From Elephas maximus indicus (lineage: Eukaryota > Chordata > Mammalia > Proboscidea > Elephantidae), in the NCBI RefSeq assembly GCF_024166365.1, contig NC_064838.1, positions 75,222,001 through 75,286,000 of the forward strand: a DNA stretch of 64,000 nt, read 5' to 3'. The translations under genes were made by a program, and so were the position numbers. The first letter of the stretch is position 1; each line of letters starts with the position of its first letter. Of this stretch, positions 46,569-58,930 are shown one piece after another. The notes beneath the pieces were generated by a model that saw only the letters and a list, made by a program, of their open reading frames with translations, was not told the origin of the DNA and did not search any database.

Positions 46569-47496
46569 TCATCTTTGGTCATCTGAGATCAGTTTCTTCC
46601 TCCATAGCTTCCTCATGGCATTTTTCACCTCAGCATTTCTCAGTGTATAAATCAGAGGGTTAAGTAAAGGTGTTCCAATTGTATAAAACACAGTTATCAT
46701 TTTATCCATGGGGAAGGTGGTTGTGGGGCGCGTGTATATAAATATACAAGGAACAAAGAACAAGATGACTACAATGATATGGGAGATACAGATGGTGAGG
46801 GCTTTTTTCCTCCCTTCAGCACTGTGGTTTCTCAGAGAATACAAGATGGTAACATAGGAGAATATCAGCATGACAAAACTCACTGTGCAAATGGCCCCAC
46901 TACTGGACACGAGTAGCAGGTTGGTCACATAGGTGTCTGTACAGGCAAGTTTCAACAAGGGCTGTAAGTCACATAAATAATGATCAATCACATTGGAACC
47001 ACAGAAAGGTAAACTCAAAGTCAGAAAAATCTGAACTGAAGAATGCACACATGACCCTACCCAGGCTATAGCTACCAACACACTGCAGACCCGTCGGCTC
47101 ATTATGGTCATGCAGGGGCTTACAGATGGCCACATAGCGGTCAACAGCCATCAGAATAAGGATGAAGATCCCCAGGCAGCCAAAAAAATGTAATGAAAAG
47201 ACTTGGATCACACACTCACTGAAAGAGATAGTACTATTCTTCAGAAGGGCACCCACAATCATTCTAGGGGCTATGGAAGTAGAGAAGCAGGTATCAGATA
47301 AGGATAAGTAGAAAAGAAAGAAGTACATTGGACTCCCAAGTGCCCGGCTGGTCTTGATGGTAACGATAATCAACGAGTTACCCAACAATGTCCCTAAGTA
47401 GAAAAGCAAGAAAAAGACAAACAGTATTTTCTTTTCAACAGGATCTTGTGTCAACCCAAGCAGAATGAACTCAGTCACATTATTATTCAGCAGCAT
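46569..47496 (-). pseudogene. OR4C11-like: olfactory receptor, OR4C11-like, 5-bp deletion
   Basis: The second odorant-receptor exon. From ATG 47496 (MLLNNNVTEFILLGLTQDPV) the frame is open through TM1 (GNSLIIVTIK), LGSPMYFF and MAVDRYVAICKPLH, then five bases are missing at about 47108-47113 relative to the N1 copy, which shifts the frame. The rest (TIMSRRVCSV ... NPLIYTLRN) is intact in the next frame to the stop at 46569. Length is 928 bp, against 933 expected. No TAG at codon 15 and no extra Ile before NPLIY, so these N1 lesions are private to N1. A GTG-initiated upstream extension has no family support. I judge it a pseudogene. Confidence 0.9.
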
Positions 47497-47539
47497 GATT
47501 TCATGAATGAGGAGAAGGCACAAGTGTGAAATGGTTCAT

Positions 47540-47562
47540 CTGAAAAAAGTAAAAAATACAGG
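47540..47562 (-). promoter_or_regulatory. predicted splice acceptor of OR coding exon (N2)
   Basis: The minus-strand pyrimidine tract ends in cag at 47542-47540, 43 bp before ATG 47496, the same distance as in N1. The conserved placement in both duplicates supports it. Confidence 0.6.
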
Positions 47563-47852
47563 AATGAATTTATGGTGCTATGCAACAGTGTGAAATATTT
47601 TAAGAAAATTAATTTGTGGTGCTATATGATGTTATGGGATATTTTGAGCAAAAATAAATATTCCTCATCATAGACATTCTAGCTGTTGTTTCTTAATGAG
47701 TTGCTTCACCTTTGTCCCTCAATTTTTAATGACTTCTTCATAATGTCTTGTTTGTACATATGTATGTATATATGAAATACATATCGGTTTTAATGCATAC
47801 TTGTATAAATGTATATTAGGTTTAAGTATATAGCAAACCAAAAACAAACAAG

Positions 47853-48165
47853 CCCATTGCCACCAAGTTGATTCTAACTCACGGAAATCCCTTGTGTTAC
47901 AGAATAGAGCTGCTCCACAGGGCTTTGTTGGATGTGATTTTTATAGAAACTGATCACCAGGACTTTCTTCTGTGGTGATGGTGAGTGTGTTTGAATTATG
48001 ACCCTTGAACACAGGCCATTTACACCTCCTAGGACCAACAAATATACGACCCATTTATTTACTGAACACTCTTGCTTCCAGATATTCCAGCTTGAAAAAG
48101 GGAGCAAGAAACACTTATTTAGACCATTGTGGTGGAGTCGATTCCGACTCATAGAGAACATGTAA
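47853..48165 (-). mobile_element. degenerate AfroSINE plus SINE-tail fragment, N2
   Basis: Counterpart of 17437-17765: ttgccaccaagttgattcta followed by head-side sequence, then a short separate tail piece (gtggtggagtcgattccgac, 48129-48148). Confidence 0.65.
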
Positions 48166-48285
48166 ACACTTATTAGCCTCTAAATAATCTACTTTTACCT
48201 TCAAGCACCTTAATAATATTCAGTATTTGACATATGTTAATAAGCATAAATGCATATTCTTTGATAATTTGTAATAAGAGACTAG

Positions 48286-48455
48286 GTGCCCTGGTGGTAC
48301 ATGGTTAAAGCACTCCACTGCTAACCAAAAGGTTATTGGTTCAAACCAAGCAGCTACTCCATGGGGGAAAGATGTGGCAGTCTGCTTCCATAAAGGCTTA
48401 CAAACTTGGAAATTCTATGAGGCGCTATGAGTCAGAATTGACTCAATGGTGGGGA
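48286..48455 (+). mobile_element. AfroSINE, N2 copy, uninterrupted
   Basis: ggtgccctggtggtacatgg through gagtcagaattgactcaatg. This is the unbroken state of the N1 element that carries an RTE fragment. Confidence 0.85.
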
Positions 48456-49081
48456 GTTTGGAATAAGGTATCTCAAATTTTCTGTTTTCTATTTTTCTTC
48501 TTCCTATTTCTGAAAAGCTGAAAAGCACTTCTTAGATGACTTGAAGTCCCTAAGGTTACACTTCCAAATTACAAGGGGAAGATGATTGCTTGATAGTTCA
48601 CACTTTACAATTCAGATTTTTTGCTTAAACATTTTAGATTTGGGGCAGTAGGAGTGGGAATTGTCACCAGGCACACCAGGTAGATGGTATAGGATTAGAC
48701 AGTCAATAAATACAAGCATAAATATATGCACATTTATTCCCTGTTTAAGTTGACATTTCATATTAATGTGGAATAATGGACTTTTCAGTAACTGATGTTA
48801 GGAGTTTGAATCTCCATCTAAAAAAAAAAAAACAAAAAAACTACCTCACAGTTCAAAAAACTATATATTCCAGATGGTTGAAAGATACAAGTGTATCAAG
48901 CCAAACTAGAAAATAATATTGGAAAAATAACCGTTGTTGTTTTAGGGTAGAAAATTAAAAAAGAATAACTGTAATACATTAAAACTTCTGTAAAACAAAA
49001 CTCAATACGAGTAAAGATTTTTAAAAAGTGGTACGATGGGATTAAATACATATACCTTCTACAAATAGTAACATAAAGATT

Positions 49082-50757
49082 GTTATTGTTCTTGTTGTTA
49101 GGTGACGTGAAGTTGTTTCCGACTCATGGTGACCCCATGTACTACAGAACGAAATACTCCCCGGTCCGAGCCATCCTTACAATCCTTGTTATGCTTGAGC
49201 TCATTGTTGCAGCCACTGTGTCAATCCACCTTGTTGACAGTCTTCCTCTTTTCTACTGACCCTGTACTCTGCCAAGCATGATGTCCTTCTCCAGGGACTG
49301 ATCCCTCCTGACAACATGTCCAAAGTAGGTAAGACACAGTCTTGCCATCCTTGCTTCTAAGAAGCATTCTGGTTGTACTTCATCTAAGACAGATTTGTTC
49401 GTTCTTTTGGCAGTCCATGGTATACTCAATGTTCTTCGCCAACACCACAATTCAAAGGCTTCAATTCTTCTTCAGTCTTCTTATTCATTGTCCAGCTTTC
49501 ACATACATACGATATGATTGAAAATACCACGGCTTGGGTCAGGCACACCTTAGTCTTCAAGGTGACATCTTTGCCCTTCAACACTTTAAAGAGGTCCTTT
49601 GCTGCAGATTTACCCAATCCAATGCTTCTTTTGATTCCTTGACTGCTGGTTCCATGGCTGTTGAATGTGGATCCAAGTAAAATTAAATCCTTCACAAGGT
49701 CAAACTATTCTGTGTTTATTGTGAGGTTGCTCATTGGTCCAGTTGTGAGGATTTTTGTTTTCTTTATGTTGAGGTGCAATCCGCATTGAAGGCTGTGGTT
49801 TTTGATCTTCACTAGTAAGTGCTTCAAGTCCTCTTAGCTTTCAGCAAGCAAGGTTGTGTCATCTGCATAACGCAGGTTGTTAATGAGTCTTCCTCCAATC
49901 CTGATGCCCCATTCTTCTTCATCTAGTCCAGCTTCTCGTATTATTTGCTCAGCATGCAGATTGAATAGGTATGGTGAAAGAATACAACTGTGATGCACAC
50001 CTTTGCTGAATTTAAACCAATTAGTATCCCCTTATTCTGTCCGAACAACTGCCTCTTGATCTATGTAAATGTTCCTCATGAGCACAATTAAGTGTTCTGA
50101 AATTCCCATTTTTCGCAATGTTATTGTAATTTGTTATGATCCACACAGATAAATGCCTTTGCATAGTCAATAAAACACAGGTAAACATCCTTCTGTTATT
50201 CTCTGCTTTCAGCCAGGATCCATCTGACATCAGCAATGATATTCCTGGTATCTATGAGGAAAATATTAAACGATGCAGGAAGCATCAAAAGAAGATAGAA
50301 GGAATACACAGAGTCATTATACCAAAAAGAATTAGTCAGTGTTCAACCATTTCAAGAGGTGTCATATGATCAGGAACTTATGGTATTGAAGGAAGAATTC
50401 TGAGCTACTCTGAAGGCATTGGTAAAAAACAAGGCTCTAGGAATTGATGGAATAACAATTGAGATGTTTCAACAAACAAATGCAGCACTGGAGGTGCTCA
50501 CTCGTCAATGCCAAGACATATGGAAGACAGCTTCCTGGCCAACTGACTGGAAGAGATCCATATTTATGCCTATTCCCAAGAAAGGTGGCCCAACCAAATG
50601 TGGAAATTATAGAACAATAACATTAATATCGTATGCAACCAAAATGTTTCTGAAGATCATTCAAATACAGCTGCAGCAGTGTATCAACAGGGAACTGCCA
50701 GAAACTCAGGCTGGTTTCAGAAGAGGATGTGGAACTAGGTATATCATTGCTGAACAG
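49082..50757 (-). mobile_element. RTE with 5' inversion (twin-priming structure)
   Basis: 49082-50256 is RTE in minus orientation (3' end at 49082, RT/C-terminal part). 50257-50757 is the adjacent upstream RTE region in plus orientation (APKALG-like linker to GCGTRYIIAEQ). The two segments meet the same RTE coordinate (around atatcattgctga) with only about 13 bases of overlap. The N1 site (about 18961-18966) is empty, and short repeats like aaagatt/agatt flank it. Confidence 0.85.
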
Positions 50758-50778
50758 ATAGATTAGCAACCCAATTTT

Positions 50779-50980
50779 AAGAAGCCCTGTAGAGCCGTGG
50801 TTAAGTACTTGGCTGCTAACATAAGATCCGTGGTTCAAAACCACCCAGCAGCTCTGCAGGAGAAAAGACCTGGCAATTGGTTCCCATAAACTTTTCAGCC
50901 TTGGGAACTCTGTGAGGGCAGGTCTACTCTGTTACCAAAAATTGCTGTGAGACAGAATCAACTTGACAGCATACAATGCC
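50779..50980 (+). mobile_element. AfroSINE variant, N2 copy
   Basis: aagaagccctgtagagccgt to acagaatcaacttgacagc. Counterpart of 18976-19170 in N1. Confidence 0.75.
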
Positions 50981-51965
50981 ATCAATAAATACAGCCACAC
51001 AATTTTACAAGAGAGCAAAACATTTGAGTAAGCAATACACAGAAAGAACATTTTAACTGATAAAGGAGCATATATAAAACTACTCAACCTAATTAAAATC
51101 AGGGAAATACCAATTAAACAACAATGAAATACTCATAAGTTTTGGAAAACCCAAATCATATCAAATTTGGATGATGATTTAGGGAATCAGCATGTGATCC
51201 AGTGAAATACCCTCAGCAGTCATTCAAAAACATATACAAAAAATTGGGATAACTGGAAATGATCTAAATGCCTAAAGATAATAGCATATAGATAACATGA
51301 AATATGTCCTTATTTTTTTTAATTGAAAATTAGGCAGAAGTTTAAATATTGGATCTATATAAGCATCTAATGTGGATAAATCACTGAGAAATATTTGAGA
51401 TTAAAAATTAATTAAATGCACAAAAGTAATCATAGTATGATAAGCTGTATGTAAAAAAAAAAAAAAGCCTATATAGAATGCTATAGATTTTCTTTGAGTA
51501 CCCGTATCCTAATAAATACATTGGAAAAGATATGGAAGGAAATCCTTACCTCTGGGGAAGAAAAGAAGTGATGACCAAAGGGAATTTTAATGTTATAAAT
51601 AGGTTGATTTTTCTATTAGGGGATTATACTATATTACTTTTGTAATCAAAGTTAATTAAATGAAAATTCATTATTTGAATATGGTTTAAGGAGAATGCAT
51701 TATGTGCTGAATGAATTTACACAAAATAAAACAGAAACCACAATCCAGTAGTAGTATTCAGTGAACATTTACATAACTTGTTCTTTCTTCATTTCCTTAT
51801 TGTTTCCTCTATTTATTTAGTAAATAGATGTTATTCCCTAACCATTATATTCCACGAATTTTCATTATTTAAATCCCAGGTGCATATAAAATGTAAACAC
51901 AACTGGCCAGATACATTTCTGTCCCCTATTCTGCTACAAGGAGGTTTTTCAGATAAAGAAATTGG

Positions 51966-52614
51966 AAAAAAAAAATATATGTATATGTATTTATATCAAT
52001 AGCTACATCTCTTTTTATACTTTTGTCTGGATTTGCTTTTAGTATCAACATTAACAAGTATATGCCTAGTTATACTTTTGAAATCTTGATAGGGTATGAA
52101 TAAATTTCCAAATGATCTCTTAAATTTAACAACTGTTATCAATGAAGATTCCAATTTACAATTTATTCTTTCTCACGACTCCTTGATTTGCTGAACACTG
52201 GCTCATTACAGTTTTAATGGAAGGAAACAGTAAATGTGTAAGAGATCGGAGAGGATGCTGAATATCAAGTTATGCTACAGAAAATGTTAACTTCTTCCAA
52301 TGTCTAAGTATTAACTACAAACATCAGCATATTTAACGTATCTGATTGTCTGAAATTGTTATTTCCAATGCAACAAATTCATGAAGAAAATTTGCAATGG
52401 ACAGCATCCTGAAAGAGATATTCAGAACATTAAGACTTACTCTGCTTCATTATGCCCTCTAAAAAAATAAACAAATAAAAAAAATCCCCATACCACCTGA
52501 TTTTCAGGAACATCTTGGTTTACTTAGCCTCATAGAAATGTTTTCTTAGGAAAAAAGATTAATATTCAACACCAAAAATATAACTGACAACTGTATCCAC
52601 CAGGGAGGCAGATT
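51966..52614. other. single-copy-like A/T-rich spacer
   Basis: No counterpart in the window and no gene or repeat that I recognise, apart from an A-rich run at 52459-52487. It lies in the stretch absent from the N1/M2 junction. Confidence 0.5.
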
Positions 52615-52800
52615 TTCATAGTGGGTAAAAGCACTTGAGGCAGACAAAAGGAGTTTATATAAATGGTCCACCACTTAACTATTGAGTGACCTTAGGCAAG
52701 TTACATAACTCTCTGAGTCTTGGTTTCTGATTTGTAAAACAGTGATAAAATAATATCTACCACATAGATTACTACTGTGGAAAGGTGATGGAAAAGCTCA
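52615..52800 (+). repeat. MIR SINE
   Basis: The conserved core of the ancient mammalian MIR is visible: ccacttaactattgagtgac, caagttacataactctctga and tttgtaaaacagtgataaaa. Ancient and non-coding. Confidence 0.85.
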
Positions 52801-54943
52801 ATTTCGTCAGTCAGAACAAGTCCAGTAGTCAACTGCTGAACAGACTATCAAGTGCTGATAAGAAAGTGGAAGTTGAAGCTGAAGAAAATTAAAACAAGTC
52901 CATAAAGAGCAAAATTTGACCTTGAGTGAAACCCACCTGAATTTGGAGACCATCTTAAGGATAGACTTGATGCAAGGAACACTAACAACCAAAGGCCAGA
53001 GGTACAGTGGAATGACATCAACCACACCACACATGAAGAAAGCAAAAGTTCATTTAAAAGACAGAAATGAAAGAAAAGACCAAAATGGATGTCAGCAGAA
53101 ACTCTGAAAGTTGCTCTTGAACATAGGGTAACTAAAGCAAAAGGAAGAAATGATGAAGCAAAAGAGCTGGATGGGAAATTTCAAAAGGCAACTAGAAAAA
53201 ATAAGGAATTACAATGAAATGTGAAAAGAACTGAAGTTAGAAAACAAAAAAACAGGAACACTCTGCATTTCTCCTACTGTAAGAAGTGAAGAAAAAATTC
53301 AAGCCTCCAGTTGCAATTCTGAAGGATTCTATGGGCAAAATATTTAATGTCGCCAAGGAAGCAGCACCAGAGGATGGAAGGAATACACAGAGTCAGTACC
53401 AAAACTAATTGGTCCATGTTCAACCATTTTAGGAGGTAGCATATGATCCAGAATTGATGGTACTGAAGGAAGAAATCCAGGGCACACTGAAGATATTGGT
53501 GAAAACAAGGCTCCAGGAAATGAGGGAATGCCAACTGAAATGTTTCAACAAAGGATGCAGCACTGAAGGTGCTCACTTGTCTATGCCAAGGAATTTGGAA
53601 GATAGCTACCAAACCAAATGACTAGAAAATATCCATATTTGTGCCCATTCTAAAGGAAAGTGGTCGGACAAAATGTGGAAAGTATGGAACAGTATAATTA
53701 CAATCACAACCAATTAAAATTTTGCTGAAGATAATTAAAAAACAGTTGCAGCAGTATATTGACAAAGAACTGCCAGTAATTCAAGCCAGATTCAGAAGAG
53801 GAGTTGGAATGAGGGATATTATTGCTGATGTCACCTAGATCTTGGCTGAGAGCAAAAAATACCAGAATGATGTTTACCTGTGTTTTATTGACTATACAAA
53901 GGCGTTCGACTGTGTGGATCATAAGAAATCATGGATAAAATTGGAAAGAACGGGAATTCCAGAACACTTAATTGTGCTTATGTGGAACCTATACGTAGAA
54001 CAAGAGGTGCTTATTCAAATGGAACAAAAGGATACGGCCCGGTTTAAAATCAGATAAGGCATCCATCAGGGTTTTATTTTTTTTATTGTATTTATTCTAT
54101 CTGTATGCTGAGCAAATAATCCAAGAAGCTGGACTGTATGAAGAAGAATTCACCATCAGGATTGGAGATTTGTTTACAACCTGTTTTTTGATATGCCAGT
54201 GACTCAACCTTGGTTGCTGAAAATGAAGAGGAATGGAAGAACTTACTGATGAAGATCAAAGACTGCAGCCTTCAGTGTGGATTACATCTCAACATCAAGA
54301 AAACAAAACCTTCACAACCAGACCCACAAGGAACATCATGCCAAATGGATAAAAAATTGAAGTTGTCAAGGGTTGCATTTTATTTGGATCCAAAATCAAC
54401 CCTCATGGAAGCAGCAGTCAATATATCAAACAACATATTGCATTAGGCAGAGCTGCTGCAAAAAACTTCTTTAAAGTGTTGAAGAGCTAAGATGTCACTT
54501 TGAGAATTAAGGTGTGCCTGACCCAACCGCGATACTTTCAATTGCCTCATCTGCATGTGAAAGCTGGACAATAAATAAGGAAGACCAAAGAAGAATGAAT
54601 GCCTATAAATTATGGTGTTGGCAAAGAATATTAAATATAACATAACTGCCAGAAAAGAAAAAAATCTGTCATGGAAGAAGTAGAGCCAAAATGTTCCTTG
54701 GAAGCAAGGGTGGCAAGACTTCTTCTGAGATACTTTGGAAATGTTATCAGGAGGGCCACTTCCCTGGAGAAGGACATCATGTTTGGCGAGGTAAAGGGTC
54801 AGCTAAAAAGAGGAATACCCTTAACACAGCGGCTGCAACGATGGGCTCAAGCATAGCAATGATTATGAGGGTGGTGCAGAACCAGGTAGTGTACATAGGG
54901 TGGCTATGAGTCAGAAAGACTGGATGGCACCTAACAACAACAA
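52801..54943 (+). mobile_element. RTE, partial, part of the M module
   Basis: RTE linker (KDRNERKDQNGC, near 53070), RT (CFIDYTKAFDCVDHKKSW, about 53880-53933) and C-terminal region (EARVARLLLRYFG), tail to 54943 (ctaacaacaacaaaatc). The left boundary is approximate. Stops and frameshifts abound. The last 390 bp match the beginning of the window (1-391). Confidence 0.85.
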
Positions 54944-55943
54944 AATCAGCCACATAGGTGGGTAGGTAGGTTGAAAGTATTATGATCACTCTATGGCATG
55001 AGTCAGAATTGGGTTTGGATTTTGGTTTTATGGGCATCTGCTTCCTCTTTACCAGTAAATGAGGAAGTATAGTCTTCATGGATTCTTCCAGCCACTAAGA
55101 ACTAATCTTTAGTCATCAAGTGATCTACTAAATCAATTATTAATTAATTTATCAAAATTATCAGCTGATATCTCCATCATTCCTTTACTATTTTTTATTC
55201 TGCTTATTGCTTGTATTATTCAATCATTTGATAATGTTTTCAAATATTTATTTTTTTTAGCATTGCTATTATTCTTATTCTATTTGAAATAGAGTAAAAA
55301 ACACTCCACAATTTCTCTCAATCTCTTCTCCCAGATTAAACAGCCCTAAATTACGAGCCAGGATTTTAAGATAATGTCCCACGGTCAATTTTCCATTAAA
55401 ACAAGTCTCTTTAATTTGACTTATAAACTAATAAAAATGTCAAGCTGTGACCAGAATTGCAAGAATCTAAAGATTATAAAAGAATGACTAACGACCAGCT
55501 ATATTTTCAGAGCTTTCATGGAAAAATATATTCTTAAAGACTGATTCTATAGATATTCAAAGAGATGGCTTTAAATGGATTTATGCATTCAAAAAAAAAA
55601 AAAAAAAGGAAGAAGAAGGAAAAGAGGAGGGAATAAAAGGAAAAGGAAGGGAAGGGAAAGAAAGTGAAGAAACTCACAGACTTGGCATCCATCAATTTCA
55701 ACCAATATTTGAAGAGATGTTCTTGACTTTTTGAACTCATGACAGCATATGGAAAAAAAAAATCTTTTCTAACTCAAAATCATAAATACGGCTTTTCAAA
55801 AAAAATGACAGTGAAAAAGTCTTCATTCTTGATATCTAGCTTCCAAATTGTATTTAAAATAAATATATCAAAAAATAGTATGTTTAGTCAAAATGAGAGT
55901 GAGATTTATGTTACAAAACTGCAGGGAAAATATCAGATGCACC

Positions 55944-56126
55944 TCAGCCTTTTGCTCTTGCCTTCTTCAATTCTATACAGCAGTGAGCAGCAAGGGTCAC
56001 TTCCCTAAATTCACAGGGTCTGGGGGCTCTGGGAGAATCTGAGCTGATGGTATTAGGAGGAACATTTAAAGGCACTGAGGGAGCTGAGCGTAATCCCACT
56101 GGCACTCCCTGTGGTAATTCTTGCAA
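55944..56126 (-). pseudogene. unidentified coding-like relic, M3 copy
   Basis: 60 codons, about 8 residues different from the M1 copy (MQELPQGVPVGLRSAPS start, KKARAKG end), same stop. Function and family unknown. Confidence 0.35.
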
Positions 56127-56454
56127 CGGCTAGTAAAAATGAACTTTGTTGTTGCTTAACTTGCTTTTTCCTTTGGCTTTTCAAATATGATTTTAAATTC
56201 TTTAAAATTGCTTCAAATATATGATGTTGAATATTTGTATAACTTTTAAGGCCAATGACAAAAAAGTTAAAAAAAAACAACATTTCTTTGTATGCATGGA
56301 ATAAACTGTAAGCAATCATATTAAATTTACTAAGAGTCTTTCTTTGTTTCCATTTCCAAGGCTGATAACTTATTTATACTGACATTATTCTGCTTTTTTC
56401 ATGCAAGGAAGGTCAAACTTAAATGCACTTTTTTTTTTCACCATATTCATCTTA

Positions 56455-56790
56455 TTAGGTGTGAGGGTAGACATTTGTGATTGAGTAGTAGAATTCATGC
56501 CTTCCACGTGAGAGATACTGGTTTGATTCCTGGCCGATGCACGTCATGCACAGCCACCACCCATTTGACAGTGGAGGCCTGTATGTCGCTATGATGCCTA
56601 ACAGATTTCAGTGAATCTTTCAAATTAACATGGACTAGAAGAAAAGCCTGGTGGTCTACTGCTGAAAATCCGCCATTGAAACCCTATGGATCACAATGAT
56701 GGGGTAACCAATCATGGGGTTGGCTCAGGGCCAGGCAGCATCCCACCCATTGTGTGCTGGGACTGACTGGATGGCAGCTCAAAACAAGAA
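56455..56790 (+). mobile_element. tRNA-Gly-like SINE, M3 copy
   Basis: Nearly identical to 9511-9845, with the B-box ggtttgattcc and a body sharing tgctgggactgactggatgg. Confidence 0.7.
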
Positions 56791-57275
56791 ATTGAAGGAT
56801 ATTTGTCACAATACAACAGCATCCATTTTAGGGAAAATATATAATTTTAAACTGGAAGCAAATTTTCAAAATAATTTTCTCTAACCCATGTGCTTGTGTG
56901 CTAAGATTTTTTCTAAATTTTGAATCTCGAAGATTCCAATTTTGAGACATATCAAATCTGTAGAAAATAATTACTCAGATATGGAAAAAGAATATTGAAA
57001 ACTCTATAGAAACAGAATTTAGCAAACATGATATGACTAGGTAAAAATTTTGATAAGCTAATAAAATATTTTCAACATTTTTTGAGAATAGTTGGTTGTT
57101 AAATGTCCATACTAAACAAACTCCTAGGTTGTCATATTTTGGATCCCATTACTCTTTTCCTCCTTCCTTGTAATTATGCTGGTTTGTACCAGGAATGGGT
57201 CTTGACTTAGAGAAGACTCTCCATAGAACGGCCAGTGATCTAAATTACTCTACTACTCCACTCAACTATAAGCAC

Positions 57276-57369
57276 CCAAACCCACTGCCGTCGAGTCGAT
57301 ACTGACTCATAGCTACCCTATATAAAAAAAAAAAAAAAAAAAAAAATTTTTTTTTTTTTTTTTTTTTTT
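57276..57369 (-). mobile_element. truncated AfroSINE ending in an A23T23 palindrome
   Basis: ccactgccgtcgagtcgata is the SINE 3' domain in minus orientation. The SINE is lost after ctaccctatat and replaced by 23 A (57324-57346) followed by 23 T (57347-57369). M1 (10334-10340) lacks the whole block, so it is private to M3. Confidence 0.8.
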
Positions 57370-57984
57370 AGCATGCTTATTCAGATTTCCTCTCTGGAAT
57401 TCTGACTAGGTAACCTGATCAGCCGGAGAGAGGAAGGAAAAGTTTGTAGAACTCATAGTAGGAGAACTCTCGTCTTAAAAACCAAAGACACATGTAAGCA
57501 GATATTTTGAGGAAACAGAGAACATAAAGACAGTAGAGAGTAAAAAAGTGAGGTAAGAGAAAAAGGCAAATCATGTACAAGCTCAGAGAATACAAGAGAT
57601 GACACACTAGTACTGCCAGCATCCTGAGGTACTGATAATTTCTAGTTTCCTCCTAAGTCCATGAGGGCTCTTACTATTAACATGATTTTACAAAAATAAA
57701 ATGATCGGTGCTCTCTTTTTAATAACTAAATAAAACGGACTTAAACCCAGTACCTGATTCATTATCTCCAAAATAACAATTGTAATTTTATTATGACATG
57801 CAAGAAGTAAAATAACTAAATGCACTCACCATTCTTTCATGATGAAGTGCAAATAAAGAGAAGAACATTTACCAGAAAAGGTGTAGAGAACTCTACAATA
57901 AATGGTCGGCATAAATACAATGTTAGGTTGCTTGGGATGAAGACTGAGATAAGATCCTTGGGTAACCTAATCCAAAATAAAACC

Positions 57985-58178
57985 AAACCTGCTACCCTTG
58001 AGATGATTCTGATTTATGGCAACCCTATAGGAAAGAGTAGAACTGCACTATAGGGTTTTCAAAGCTGCAAGCTTTACTTAAGCCGACTGCACATCTTTCT
58101 CCTGTGGAGAGGCTGAGGGTTGGAACTGCTGACCTTTCAGTTAGCATGCATGCACTTAACCATTGTGCGGCCAGGGCT
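57985..58178 (-). mobile_element. AfroSINE, M3 copy
   Basis: Matches 10915-11120 with a few substitutions (ctgacctttcagttagcatg shared). Confidence 0.85.
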
Positions 58179-58738
58179 AGATGACCACTAACAATAGGAA
58201 TAGAAAGTCTTGATTTTTCAATTTTAGGACCCAGCTAAATTGTTAAGGGAAATAGAGGAGTCACTACTCACAATACATGCAATAAAAATCCCTCTTTAAA
58301 TTCAAAGACAGATTTCTATTGGCTGGTCTTCTAATTCACTAATCCTATGATCCCACCTGCAAGCAGAAACTTTCAAGTTATATTTAAAAGGGACAAAATG
58401 AAAAGCTCTTTGGAATCTCTAAATGTGCGGGAAGGGTTTGTATGTTTTGGGGGATAACTTATAGGTAATCAGGCAGTATGATATAGGCCACATATTTTCT
58501 CCTAAAAAAAAAAAAAACTCTCCCTCCCCGAACTGGCATATGCATAGAGGCAGATTAGTGAGGTAGTGTGTACCTGTCTGCTGGAACTCTGGGAGCAGAG
58601 AGAGGAAAGGAGCCCACAGTTCATTATGTAGACTTTCACTTAATCCTTGTATGGGCAACTGCACACTTCCTTATTTTCTCCCATAGGTATATCAGAAATA
58701 TTCTAGCTCGATTCCTATCTACTATTGATTTTCAAAGA

Positions 58739-58930
58739 ATGTTGCCCTTGAGTCAATTCTAATTCATGGTAACCCCATGGGTTCCAGAGAAGAACTGCTT
58801 TTCACAGGGTTTTCAACAGTTGTGATCTTTTGGAAGTAGATTGCCAGGTTTTACTCTGGGTGTATCTGAACCTCCAATCTTCTGGTTAATAGCTGAGCAT
58901 TTAACCATTTGAACCACACAAGGACTCCAC
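58739..58930 (-). mobile_element. older AfroSINE, M3 copy
   Basis: Matches 11682-11876 (gccaggttttactctggg) with the same flanks. Confidence 0.7.

Larger units (their letters stand above)
43623..51965. other. N2 module: OR-bearing tandem duplicate
   Basis: Collinear with N1 (12890-20239), including the old repeat (43985-44545), SINEs and the OR exon. A private addition is an RTE with a 5' inversion (49082-50757). It lacks the N1-specific RTE fragment and deleted SINE. 44550-46070, 47565-47850, 48460-49080 and 50985-51960 are A/T-rich without recognisable genes. A T-run of about 20 lies at 45151-45170. Confidence 0.75.
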
